From DASSBR01 sp035688265 (GTDB taxonomy: Bacteria; Pseudomonadota; Gammaproteobacteria; Natronospirales; DASSBR01), in contig DASSNE010000052.1 in the NCBI GenBank assembly GCA_035688265.1, positions 36,846-100,845 of the forward strand: a stretch of DNA of 64,000 bases. The letters run 5' to 3'. This document shows, in pieces, positions 20,339 through 29,549 of this stretch; position 1 is the first letter of the stretch; every line of letters begins with the position of its first letter. The position numbers and the translations under genes were made by a program. The notes under the pieces were generated by a model. It saw nothing but the letters and a program-made list of their open reading frames with translations, made no database searches and was not told where the DNA came from.

Positions 20339-20712
20339 GCGTTCTGGACGCGTCGGCGCTGGTGGCCTATCTGTTCGAGGAACCTGGCGCTGAGGCAGTC
20401 GCCGGGATCATCGACCAGGCTTGTATATCCAGCGTCAATTTCTCGGAAGTTCTGACGCGAGCTGCCAAAGATGGTTTCCGACCCGCCGAATTTGCGGCCG
20501 ACATCGATCAGTTTGGCCTTCAAGTTGTGCCCTTCACGACTGAGGACGCACTGACGGCCGCGAGCCTGGAACCTGAAACGCGCCCGCTGGGCCTGAGCTT
20601 GGGCGACCGCGCGTGCCTTTCTCTCGGGTTGGCTCGTGCGGAACCCGTTTATACGGCGGATCGAATTTGGAGCGAACTGAATGTCGGCGCCGAAATCATT
20701 TTGATTCGCTGA
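20335..20712 (+). CDS. vapC: VapC PIN-domain RNase toxin
   Basis: A 125-residue PIN domain starting at GTG 20335 (MSVLDASALVAYL). The acidic active site is complete: Asp5, the Glu of SVNFSEVL, the Asp of LSLGDRACL and the Asp of YTADRIW. VapC enzymes cleave specific RNAs, often tRNA or rRNA, when the antitoxin is degraded. It ends 17 bases before the stop of permease 9 on the other strand. The module (about 20030-20729) occupies the place of the missing 5' end of permease 10. Confidence 0.92.
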   Translation: MSVLDASALVAYLFEEPGAEAVAGIIDQACISSVNFSEVLTRAAKDGFRPAEFAADIDQFGLQVVPFTTEDALTAASLEPETRPLGLSLGDRACLSLGLARAEPVYTADRIWSELNVGAEIILIR

Positions 20713-20729
20713 ATCGGTTCGCATCGGGT

Positions 20730-23150
20730 TCACTGCTCCGTCATTGCAATAGCCGGATCGAGCTTCGCCGCGCGCCGCGCCGGCAGGTAACACGCCACCA
20801 GGGTAATAGCGGACAGTACTACGGCCACACCGATCAAAGTCATCGGATCATACGGTGCGACATCGAACAGGCGCGACGACAGCGCAAAGCCGAAACAGAC
20901 CGCCAGAACCAGCCCGGCGGTGACGCCTGTCGCGAGCAGCTTGAGACCGTCCTTGATGACCAGCCATAACAAGTCTTCGGGCAGCGCCCCGAGCGCGAGG
21001 CGCACGCCGCACTCTGTCGTGCGCTGTCGAACGGCGTAGCTCAACACTCCATAGACGCCGACGAAGGCAAGCATCAATGCGATGCCGCCAAAAACCAGCA
21101 CCAGACTCATCGTCGCCTGGCGCACGCCAAGCGTCTCCGCGATTCGCGCCTGGAGTGGCTGGATGTCGTACACCACTGCCGTTGGATCCAGGCTACGAAC
21201 GGCCTGCCGCACCGCATTCGCCAGTGATGCCGGCGGCACCGATGTTTCGATCGTCAGACCGATACCGCCCAGCCAGCCCGATTGCGTCAGCGGCACGTAG
21301 GCCGTACCGCGCTGCTCCGGCGCAGACAGGGAGTGAATGCTGATTGTCGGCACGACGCCGATCACCGTCCGCCATGCATCAGCTATCCGAATCTGTTGAC
21401 CGATCGGGCTCTTGTGCGGAAACGCTGCCCGCGCCAGCTTGGAATTGATCACGACCACCGGCTGGCTCTCCGCCGTATCGCGGTCCTCAAAACCGCGTCC
21501 TCGCAACAGCGAAACGTTCAACGAGCTAAAAAACCGACTGCCGATGGGCTGGATATAGGCGGTTTTGTTAATCGTCTTCCGGCCATGCACGTCAAAATTC
21601 GAAATATGGTATTGGTGCCCGAACGGCAGCACCCGTGACAGGCCCGCCTCCCGCACGCTGGGAAGCGCCTGTATCCGCTCCTGGACCGCCTTATAAAAAT
21701 GCCGCCGGGCGCTGTCGCCCCGGTATTCGTTCGGTGGCACCGCCAGGCTGGCCAGCAGCACATGATCGGTGCGGTAGCCGGGATCCACGGCCTGCACCTT
21801 AAGGAGGCTGTGCAGCAGTAGCCCGGAGCCGGCCAGCAGCGCCGTCGCCAAGCACAGTTCGACCACGACCAGCGCCTGACGCACGAGCCGCGCCCGGCGC
21901 CCGCCGGCCATGCGATTGCCTTCCTGCAACAGGCTCTGCAGGTCGGCGCGGGCGAGATGCCAGAGTGGCAGCAGGCTGACCAGCACGCCGGTAAGGCCGA
22001 CGATAGCCACCGCAAAACCCGCCACGCGCCAGTCCGGCTGCACGTTCAGGATGGCTTCACCCGGCCCGATCGCCGAACGCGCAAAAAACTGCAGGCTCCA
22101 CCATCCCAGCGCAACGCCGACGATGCCACCCGGCAATGCGAGACACAGCCCCTCGACCAGCAGTTGCCGCGCGAGCCGGAATCGGCTGGCGCCCAGCGCG
22201 GCACGCAGTGCGATTTCGCGGGTGCGGCCGAGTATCCGGGACAGCAGCAGATTGGCGACATTGACGCACGTAATCAGGAGCAGAAACAGCACCGCCGCCT
22301 GTAGCAGCAATGCGGTTTCGGCTTTATCGCCGACGACTTGCTTGTGCCACGGCGTGAGCGTAAAGGACATGCCGCCCGAGTTGATCCACTGCCGGTCGTC
22401 GGCGCTGCTCTGCGCGGCTACGACGGCGAGAACTTGCCGAAGCTGCTGCCTGGCGACCCTGGCATCCACCCCCGCGCGGAAGCGAACGAGCATGTCCGGC
22501 GAAAAGTTGAACATGTTTTTGTTTGCGCGATCCTGCGCACTGATCGTCAGCGGAACCCACATCTCCCGCGAGCGGTCAGGGAACGCGAAGCCCTTAGGCA
22601 TGACACCGACTACGTGGTATGCGCTACCGGCGATCTGGACGGATTGCCCTATGATGCCGGTGTCGCCGCCGAACCGATGGCGCCACAACGCATAGCTCAG
22701 GACTACCTGGTGACCGCGCCCAGGTTCGACCGCGTTAGCGGCGAATGTCCGGCCCAGGAACGGCTTGACCCCCAGCACTGCAAAAATGGAGGGCGTGACG
22801 CGCGCGCCCTCCACCCGCGTCGCCTGCCCGTGCGATTCGACGTTGAACGACGCGTGCTTGTACAAGCCGGCTTCCGCAAACGCGGAAACATGCGCACGAA
22901 TGTCGAAATACATCGGGATCGACATGTTGCCGAAGGTCACGCCGGCTTTCGGCTCGGTCTCGTCAACCCGCGCCAGCCGGGACGCGTGCGGGTACGGCAA
23001 CGGCTTTAGCAGGTAACCATTCAACACGCTGAATACCGCCGTGTTCGCGCCGATACCGAGCGCGAGCGTCACGATCGCCGCGGCGGCGAAGCCGGGCTTC
23101 ACGGCAAGTTGCCGCAAGCTGAAACGAAGGTCATTCAGAAAGCCGCTCAT
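20730..23150 (-). CDS. MacB/FtsX-type permease 9 (ADOP-like)
   Basis: An 806-residue permease; the start at MSGFLNDLRFSLRQ (ATG 23150) aligns with the other copies. The first membrane helix spans about 21-45, with a large periplasmic domain to about 280. The middle FtsX segment contains CVNVANLLLSRILGRTREIALRAALGAS. The second periplasmic region follows, then the closing FtsX block YAVRQRTTECGVRLALGAL. It ends LDPAIAMTEQ. It is the only full-length copy between tolC and vapBC. The 19-base gap from the TolC gene supports one transcript. The substrate is unknown. Confidence 0.92.
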   Translation of the reverse strand: MSGFLNDLRFSLRQLAVKPGFAAAAIVTLALGIGANTAVFSVLNGYLLKPLPYPHASRLARVDETEPKAGVTFGNMSIPMYFDIRAHVSAFAEAGLYKHASFNVESHGQATRVEGARVTPSIFAVLGVKPFLGRTFAANAVEPGRGHQVVLSYALWRHRFGGDTGIIGQSVQIAGSAYHVVGVMPKGFAFPDRSREMWVPLTISAQDRANKNMFNFSPDMLVRFRAGVDARVARQQLRQVLAVVAAQSSADDRQWINSGGMSFTLTPWHKQVVGDKAETALLLQAAVLFLLLITCVNVANLLLSRILGRTREIALRAALGASRFRLARQLLVEGLCLALPGGIVGVALGWWSLQFFARSAIGPGEAILNVQPDWRVAGFAVAIVGLTGVLVSLLPLWHLARADLQSLLQEGNRMAGGRRARLVRQALVVVELCLATALLAGSGLLLHSLLKVQAVDPGYRTDHVLLASLAVPPNEYRGDSARRHFYKAVQERIQALPSVREAGLSRVLPFGHQYHISNFDVHGRKTINKTAYIQPIGSRFFSSLNVSLLRGRGFEDRDTAESQPVVVINSKLARAAFPHKSPIGQQIRIADAWRTVIGVVPTISIHSLSAPEQRGTAYVPLTQSGWLGGIGLTIETSVPPASLANAVRQAVRSLDPTAVVYDIQPLQARIAETLGVRQATMSLVLVFGGIALMLAFVGVYGVLSYAVRQRTTECGVRLALGALPEDLLWLVIKDGLKLLATGVTAGLVLAVCFGFALSSRLFDVAPYDPMTLIGVAVVLSAITLVACYLPARRAAKLDPAIAMTEQ

Positions 23151-23169
23151 GGCATGTTTCTCCGCGTCG

Positions 23170-24579
23170 TCACTCGCCTGTTTCGGCGGGCGGAGCAGCA
23201 CCCGCCGACGACTCGTGCCCAGCGGGCAGCTCAGTAAAATAGGCGCTCATCGCTTTAACGTCCTTCGGCCCCAGCGTGCCGGCGTCCTGCTTTAGCTTTA
23301 ATAGCGATAGCAGGTAGGAATAACGCGCCCGCGCATAGGCAGTTTGGGCGTTAAGCAAATTTTCGCGAGCGCGCAGAACGTCGAGCGTGGTGGCGGAGCT
23401 GGCTTTTTTGAAGGCCTCTTCCGTCGCACTCAGCGACGCTTTGTTCGATTTCACCGACTCGCGCAACGCCTTGACACTGGCAATTCCCGAAACCACGTCG
23501 CGAAAATCAGTCACCGTATTGCTGCGCACCAGTAGCGCCTGCTGATCGCGCGCCGCCTCAGCTGACACGTGCTGATACTTTGCCTGGCTGCTGCGTGCCG
23601 CAATCGCGCCGCCCGAGAAAAGCGGCAGCGTCACCTGGATTCCGACGAAGTTGCCGGTCAGATTCTGATTCTGCAGCAGATTGTTACTGCTGACGTCATT
23701 GATATTGTGGCTGGCAAACACACTGATATCCGGATAGCGCGCCGCCTGCTGCCGGTCCACCTCGTGCGCTGCGACCCGTGCCGCCAGCTTTTTCGCCGTT
23801 AACGTCGCGTTTTGTTTCAGCGCCCGATCAACCCATTTGTCCACATCGTTCGGTGTCGGCGGGTCGAGTGGCAGCGCGTCACCCGGTTCTTTCAGGTTCG
23901 GAACCGGCGCCTTCGTCAATGCCTGGAGTGTCTGCTGCGCCGCGATCAGCGACTGGCGCTTCTGGATCACGGATGCACGTGCCTGATCGTGTGCTGCACG
24001 GGCCTGCTGCACATTGACGATGCCGGATAGCCCAACCTGATACCGGCGCTCCGCCTGGTGAAGTTGCTTCGCGAGCGCCTGTTCATCCGCCTTCGTGACG
24101 CGCAGAATGTCCCGCGCTTCCAGCACGTTGAAATAGGCTTGAGCGGTTTGAATAATGACGCTCTGGCGCGCGGCGTCGAAAGAAGCCGCAGCCTGCGCCG
24201 CTTGCGCATCAGCCTTGGCGAGCGCCACCCAATCCTGCCAGTCGAAGATCGTTTGGGTGAGCTGCAACTGGGCGTATGTGCTGAAATTCGTCAACGTCAA
24301 TTGCTGCTGGACAACCTGATTATTCGTGACCCCTGCCGTCGTACCGCTGTACTTATCGCGTTCCCGCGTCGCGTTGACGTTCAGTTGCGGCAACAAATCC
24401 GATCGCGCGATCGGCTTGTTCTCGACTGCCGCCTTATAGTCGGCTTCCGCTTGACGCAGCAGCGGCGTGTTTTGCTTTACCAACTGGTAGACGTCCCAGA
24501 GGTCGGCAGCATGCGCGGCTGAGAAACCGCACATCGTAATGCTCGAACAAATCAGACAAATCGTAGTCAGACAACGCAT
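23170..24579 (-). CDS. TolC-family outer-membrane efflux protein
   Basis: About 469 residues from MRCLTTIC; an upstream ATG (24600) is also in frame but has a weaker ribosome site. A signal peptide runs to about AAHA. Two TolC halves follow, each rich in long helices: LPQLNVNATRERD, YFNVLEARDILRVTKADEQALAKQLHQAERRYQVG in the first, and FVGIQVTLPLFSGG, LRARENLLNAQTAYARARYSYL in the second. It should form the trimeric channel that carries substrate across the outer membrane. It lies inside the permease series, between permeases 8 and 9, with gaps of 30 bases or fewer, so it is probably the dedicated exit duct of this transporter family. Confidence 0.93.
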   Translation of the reverse strand: MRCLTTICLICSSITMCGFSAAHAADLWDVYQLVKQNTPLLRQAEADYKAAVENKPIARSDLLPQLNVNATRERDKYSGTTAGVTNNQVVQQQLTLTNFSTYAQLQLTQTIFDWQDWVALAKADAQAAQAAASFDAARQSVIIQTAQAYFNVLEARDILRVTKADEQALAKQLHQAERRYQVGLSGIVNVQQARAAHDQARASVIQKRQSLIAAQQTLQALTKAPVPNLKEPGDALPLDPPTPNDVDKWVDRALKQNATLTAKKLAARVAAHEVDRQQAARYPDISVFASHNINDVSSNNLLQNQNLTGNFVGIQVTLPLFSGGAIAARSSQAKYQHVSAEAARDQQALLVRSNTVTDFRDVVSGIASVKALRESVKSNKASLSATEEAFKKASSATTLDVLRARENLLNAQTAYARARYSYLLSLLKLKQDAGTLGPKDVKAMSAYFTELPAGHESSAGAAPPAETGE

Positions 24580-24609
24580 ATCTTTCCCATTGGTTTTCAT
24601 AAAAAACTT

Positions 24610-27075
24610 TTATTGCTCGAGAATTGCTACAGCCGGATCGAGCTTCGCCGCCCGCCTGGCCGGCAGATAACATGCAGCAACAGTAATGATCGACAGTGCT
24701 ACGGCCACGCCCGCTAGCGTCACCGGGTCGAACGGCGCCACGTTGAAGAGCTGGGATGAAATGGAGTAACCGAGCACCACGGCGAGAAGCAGGCCCGCAC
24801 ACAAGCCCATCACCAGCATCTTCAAGCCGTCGCGAATAATCAGCCACAGCAAATCTCCAGGCAGCGCGCCCAGCGCCAGGCGTACCCCGCATTCCGTCAC
24901 GCGCTGACCGACGACGTAGCTCAATACGCCATACACGCCGACCGCCGCCAGCACCAGGCCCAAGCACGCGAAGACCAGCACCAGTGCCATCACCGCCTCG
25001 CGCTCCGCCAATGATTGCGCGACCGCTTCATCCATCGTGGTGAAGTTGCTGATTGAAACGAGTGGATTAATTCCGTTGACCGCCTGCTTGATCGGATCGA
25101 TCAGCGTGCGCGGCGGCACGCTTGTCTTGACAGCCAGACTGGTGCCGGCGATGAACGGAAACTGGATCCGACTGATATAAAAACCGCCCCGATCCGGCGA
25201 CTTTTCCAATGACTCGCTGCGGATGGTGGCCACCTCACCGACGATCTTGAAGTGTACGCGCCCGTTCTCATTACTGATCCCGCCGACGGTAATCTCGTGA
25301 CCGATCGGGCTCTCGCCCGGGAACCATGTATTCGCCAGCTTTTCATCGACCACCGCGACGGGCTGCCCACCAAACCTGTCCTGGTCGTTGAACGTGCGAC
25401 CCCGCAGCAGCGAAATGTTCAGCGCGCGGAAAAAGCCCGCGGTGACGAGACTCATATCCCCTACCGGCGACCGGGGATCGGATAGCTCTACGCGGCCCGG
25501 CACGGTATAGCCGTTGCCATACGGCGGCCTTTCAATCGGCACGCTCGACGTCAGCGCTGCCTCCTCCACACCCGGTACCCGGCGGACGTTGCGCAGTAGT
25601 TGGTCGTAGTACTGAGCTATGGCGGCAGCGTCCGGTTTGCCGGTAGTGGACACGAGGATGTCTGCGGTCAGCACATTTCTCGTACTGAAACCGGGGTCGA
25701 CCGCCTGCAGCCGCGCGAGGCTGTGCACCAGCAAGCCGGCCCCACCCAACAGCGCAGCGGCCAGCGCGATTTCCGCGACGACCAGGGCGGTGCGCGTGCG
25801 CCTGGCGCCGTGGCCGCCACCCACGGCGCGGCCGCCGGACTGCAGCAACGCCTGTGGATCGTTACGCGACAACTGGCGAATCGGCAGCACGCTCGTCACG
25901 ACCGCCACCAGCAGCACCATGCCCAGCGCGAACAGCCCAACTCGCCAGTCCGGCGTCAGCGTAAATACACCGAGCTGCGCGCCAAGTCCGGCGTTCTGAA
26001 TGTATGTCAGGCTGAACCAGCCGAGCGCGACACCCGCAAGCGCACCGGGAACGGCAAGGCACAGACCTTCGACGAGCATCTGCCGTATCAACGTCCAGCG
26101 GCTCGCGCCCAGGGCGGTGCGCATCGCAATTTCGTGCATGCGCCCGAGGATGCGAGCCAGCAGCAAATTGGCGACGTTGACGCAAGCCATCAACAGAACC
26201 AGCAGCACGAAACCCTGCAGAATCAGCAGCAGCGGCGTGCGGTCACCCAGCAACACGTTGCGATACTGCCGTGCCTTGAGTGCCCAATGCTTGTCCCGAT
26301 ACCAGTTGGCAAGCAGCGGAATCACTGAACTCGCGATGTGTTCTCGAACCTGGCTCAACTGCGCACGCACCTGCTCAATGCTCGCGCCCGGCTTAAGCCG
26401 TCCGATCACACGCTTGTTGCCCCAGCACGTCCGGCACTTCGTCTTACTTCCCGGCGGAAACGGGGGAAAATAATACGGCACCCACAGGCTGACCTGGTTA
26501 TCGGGAAAAGCGAACCCTTTGGGCATGACGCCAATAACGCGGTACTGCTCGCCGTCAAGCTCGACGGAGCGGCCGACGGCGCTACGGTTGCCATTGAAAG
26601 TGTGCTGCCAGAATGCGTAGCTCAGTACGGCGACATGGTTCCGTCCCTTTTGTTCGTTTTGGGCGCTAAACGCATGGCCAATTACAGGCCGCACGCGCAG
26701 GACGTCAAACAGGCTGCTGCGTGCGACAAGCGTCATGATCCGCCGGGTGCGGCCATTGGCCCTGAAATTGCGCGCATCCGTGTGATAAAGCGCGACGGCC
26801 GAAACCGCCGAAACGCCCGCCTGGATGTCGAGGAAGTCGGCGATGGACACGCCGGCATACATTTGACCGGCGGCCGGTGCGCTTTCGTTTATCGCTACCA
26901 GTTGTTGTGCCTGCGGATAGGGTAGCGGCTTCAGCAAATAGCCGTTTAACACGCTGAACACGGCAGTATTGGCACCGATGCCGAGCGCCAGCGTGATGAT
27001 GGCCGCGGCGGCGAAGCCGGGCTTGGCGGCGAGTTGCCGCAGGCCAAAACGTAAGTCGTGCAAAAATCCGTTCAT
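24610..27075 (-). CDS. MacB/FtsX-type permease 8 (ADOP-like)
   Basis: An 821-residue permease, the longest in the set, starting MNGFLHDLRFGLRQLAAKPG. Its first periplasmic domain differs clearly from the others and holds an unusual cysteine pair in KTKCRTCWGNK, which could form a disulfide. The second half includes SVPIERPPYGNGYTVPGR. The last FtsX loop reads RVTECGVRLALGALPGDLLWLIIRDGLK, closest to permease 10. It ends LDPAVAILEQ. It is immediately upstream of the TolC gene. Confidence 0.92.
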   Translation of the reverse strand: MNGFLHDLRFGLRQLAAKPGFAAAAIITLALGIGANTAVFSVLNGYLLKPLPYPQAQQLVAINESAPAAGQMYAGVSIADFLDIQAGVSAVSAVALYHTDARNFRANGRTRRIMTLVARSSLFDVLRVRPVIGHAFSAQNEQKGRNHVAVLSYAFWQHTFNGNRSAVGRSVELDGEQYRVIGVMPKGFAFPDNQVSLWVPYYFPPFPPGSKTKCRTCWGNKRVIGRLKPGASIEQVRAQLSQVREHIASSVIPLLANWYRDKHWALKARQYRNVLLGDRTPLLLILQGFVLLVLLMACVNVANLLLARILGRMHEIAMRTALGASRWTLIRQMLVEGLCLAVPGALAGVALGWFSLTYIQNAGLGAQLGVFTLTPDWRVGLFALGMVLLVAVVTSVLPIRQLSRNDPQALLQSGGRAVGGGHGARRTRTALVVAEIALAAALLGGAGLLVHSLARLQAVDPGFSTRNVLTADILVSTTGKPDAAAIAQYYDQLLRNVRRVPGVEEAALTSSVPIERPPYGNGYTVPGRVELSDPRSPVGDMSLVTAGFFRALNISLLRGRTFNDQDRFGGQPVAVVDEKLANTWFPGESPIGHEITVGGISNENGRVHFKIVGEVATIRSESLEKSPDRGGFYISRIQFPFIAGTSLAVKTSVPPRTLIDPIKQAVNGINPLVSISNFTTMDEAVAQSLAEREAVMALVLVFACLGLVLAAVGVYGVLSYVVGQRVTECGVRLALGALPGDLLWLIIRDGLKMLVMGLCAGLLLAVVLGYSISSQLFNVAPFDPVTLAGVAVALSIITVAACYLPARRAAKLDPAVAILEQ

Positions 27076-27088
27076 GCAAGCGCCCTCC

Positions 27089-29539
27089 TCACTGCTCCAT
27101 AATCGCCACGGCCGGATCGAGCTTCGCCGCGCGTCGCGCCGGCAGGTAACATGCGGCCAGCGTGATAATGCACAGCACGATGGCGCTGCCGATCAGTGTC
27201 ACTGGATCAAACGGCATGACGCCGAACAACTGTGCCGATATGAGATAGCCGCACAAGACGGCGAGACCGAGGCCGATTATGAGTCCCACGGCCAGCAGGC
27301 GCAGGCCGTCCTTCAGCACCAGCCATTGCAGATCCTCCGGCAGCGCGCCGAGTGCGAGACGCACGCCGCACTCGGCGCGGCGCTGGCCGACCGCATAGCT
27401 CATCACTGCGTAAACGCCGACGATGGCCAGTGCGAGCGCGATGCCGCCGAATGTCAGCAGCAGCGTCATTGTCGTCTGCTTGTCGCTCAAGGAGTCCGAC
27501 AGTTGCGCATGCATGGTGTGGATATCGTCAACGGCAACGTTCGGGGCCAGCGTCGACAGCAGATTTTGCACTGGCTTCACGAGAGCCCTCGGCGGCAGCT
27601 TGGTGTGGATCACGAGGTACATATCACTCGACGCGCCTTTGCCGATGTTCATGTAGACGGCCGCCGACGGTTGCGGCTGAGACAATTTTGTGTACTTGAT
27701 GTCCGGCACGACGCCGACAATTGTGTACGCATCGTCAGGGCCAAACTGAATCTTCTGCCCAATCGGATTGACGCCGCTAAAATACTTTTTCGCCAGCGCC
27801 GCGCTGACAATCGCGTGTCCCTTGCCCACGTCACGTTCATCGAAAGCTCGCCCGCGCAGAATGGGTATGCCGAGCGTCTCGAAATAACCTGCGCTGACAA
27901 GATCGGTGATCGCCGCGGGTGGCTTGCCGGAGGCCGGCTTGGGCCGGCCGGGGATCTCAAAGGCATTGAAGCTTGATGCGCCGCCCAACGGCACAAAGTC
28001 CGTAATGCCGGCTTTCCAGACACCGGGCAGCGCATCCACACGCCGTACCACTTCCCTGTAGAAGTTGCTCATCGCGCCATCGCCGGAATAATCCTTGGGC
28101 GACAGCACCAGTTGCGCGATCAGCACATGATCCTTGCGGAAACCGGGATCGACATTCTCAAGATTCAGGTAGCTGTGCAGCACCAGCCCCGCCATGGCAA
28201 GCAGGCCAGTCGCAAGCGTCAGCTCCGAAATCACGAGCGCACTGCGTATGCGCTTCGCGCCGCGCCCACCGCCAGCGGTGCGGCTACCGTCCTGCAGGGC
28301 TTTTTGCAGGTCGGTCTTGGCGAGGTGGCGGATCGGTAAAACGCTCACCAGCGCCGCGGTCAGCAATACGGCGCCGATGGCAAACAGCCCGACGCGCCAG
28401 TCGAGTGCGATGTTGAATATGCTTTCTCCCCCGCCGAGCGCCGAACTGCCCAGAAAGTGCAACCCCAGCCATGCGAGCGCTATGCCGATCAAGCCGCCGG
28501 GCACAGCCAGACACAGCGCTTCACCGAGCAGTTGCCTCGCCAGCAGGCTTCGCGTCGCCCCCAAGGTACTGCGCACGGCCATTTCATGGCTGCGGCCGAG
28601 AATACGGGAGAGCAAAAGATTGGCCACGTTGACGCAGGTGATTAGCAGGATCAGCAGCACGGCGCCTTGTAGCAGCCACAAGGTGGCCGGCCGGTCGCCG
28701 AGCAGCTTTTGCCGGTATGATCGGGCCTGCAGCGCGAAGCCACTGCTCTTGAGCAGTTTCTGGTCAAAGGTGAAGTTGCCCGCTTTGATGGGGAGCGTCC
28801 GCTCGGTCCAGGCATTTACGGCCTGTCGCACCTGCCGCTGTGCGACGTCTGGTTTTACTGCGGGTTTCAACCAGCCGATAAACCGCGCATTGAGCGCCAG
28901 CATGCGTTGCGGCTCAAAGGTCTTCGGGCCGATCGTGCGCGGCACCCATATCGAAATATCGCGATCGGGGAACGCGAATCCTTGCGGCATCACCCCGATG
29001 ATTCGGTAAACGTTGCTTTCAATCTTGACGGTCTTGCCGACAATGCCCGGGTCGGCGCCAAACGTGCTGCGCCATAACGCATAGCTGATGACTACGACGT
29101 GATCGTTGCCATCTTTCATATTGGCTTTGGTGAAGGTCTGTCCGAGCATCGGATGCACGCCCAGAACATGAAACAGCGAGGCCGTGGAAATGACGCCTCC
29201 GACGCGCTGCGCTCGTCCGCCGGCATTCAGATTGAAATCGTCGCGGCCGTAAACAGCCGTCGCGGCAAACGCGGTCGTATGCTGTTGAATGACCTGATAA
29301 ATCGGCATCGAAATCGCAAAATCGCCCACCTTCACCTTGGGTATCTCGACATTGACCTGCGCCAGGTGGCCGGCGTGCGGATACGGCAACGGTTTCAGCA
29401 AGTACCCGCTGAGTACACTAAACACGGCGGTGTTGGCGCCGATGCCCAGTGCAAGCGTCAGGATGGCTGCGGCTGCAAAGCCGGGTTTTGCCTTGATTTG
29501 GCGAAATCCGAACCGAAGATCTTTCAGAAAGCCGTGCAT
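27089..29539 (-). CDS. MacB/FtsX-type permease 7 (ADOP-like)
   Basis: An 816-residue permease. I start at MHGFLKDLRFGFRQ (29539) because AAGGGG lies 6 bases ahead of it; the ATG at 29545 is too close to that site. The closing block YAVGQRRAECGVRLALGAL, then PEDLQWLVLKDGLRLLAVG, is nearly identical to permeases 4 and 5, placing it in the same subgroup. The periplasmic parts differ more (for example FVPLGGASSFNAFEIPGR). It ends LDPAVAIMEQ. Confidence 0.92.
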   Translation of the reverse strand: MHGFLKDLRFGFRQIKAKPGFAAAAILTLALGIGANTAVFSVLSGYLLKPLPYPHAGHLAQVNVEIPKVKVGDFAISMPIYQVIQQHTTAFAATAVYGRDDFNLNAGGRAQRVGGVISTASLFHVLGVHPMLGQTFTKANMKDGNDHVVVISYALWRSTFGADPGIVGKTVKIESNVYRIIGVMPQGFAFPDRDISIWVPRTIGPKTFEPQRMLALNARFIGWLKPAVKPDVAQRQVRQAVNAWTERTLPIKAGNFTFDQKLLKSSGFALQARSYRQKLLGDRPATLWLLQGAVLLILLITCVNVANLLLSRILGRSHEMAVRSTLGATRSLLARQLLGEALCLAVPGGLIGIALAWLGLHFLGSSALGGGESIFNIALDWRVGLFAIGAVLLTAALVSVLPIRHLAKTDLQKALQDGSRTAGGGRGAKRIRSALVISELTLATGLLAMAGLVLHSYLNLENVDPGFRKDHVLIAQLVLSPKDYSGDGAMSNFYREVVRRVDALPGVWKAGITDFVPLGGASSFNAFEIPGRPKPASGKPPAAITDLVSAGYFETLGIPILRGRAFDERDVGKGHAIVSAALAKKYFSGVNPIGQKIQFGPDDAYTIVGVVPDIKYTKLSQPQPSAAVYMNIGKGASSDMYLVIHTKLPPRALVKPVQNLLSTLAPNVAVDDIHTMHAQLSDSLSDKQTTMTLLLTFGGIALALAIVGVYAVMSYAVGQRRAECGVRLALGALPEDLQWLVLKDGLRLLAVGLIIGLGLAVLCGYLISAQLFGVMPFDPVTLIGSAIVLCIITLAACYLPARRAAKLDPAVAIMEQ

Positions 29540-29549
29540 CGCCATCCCC

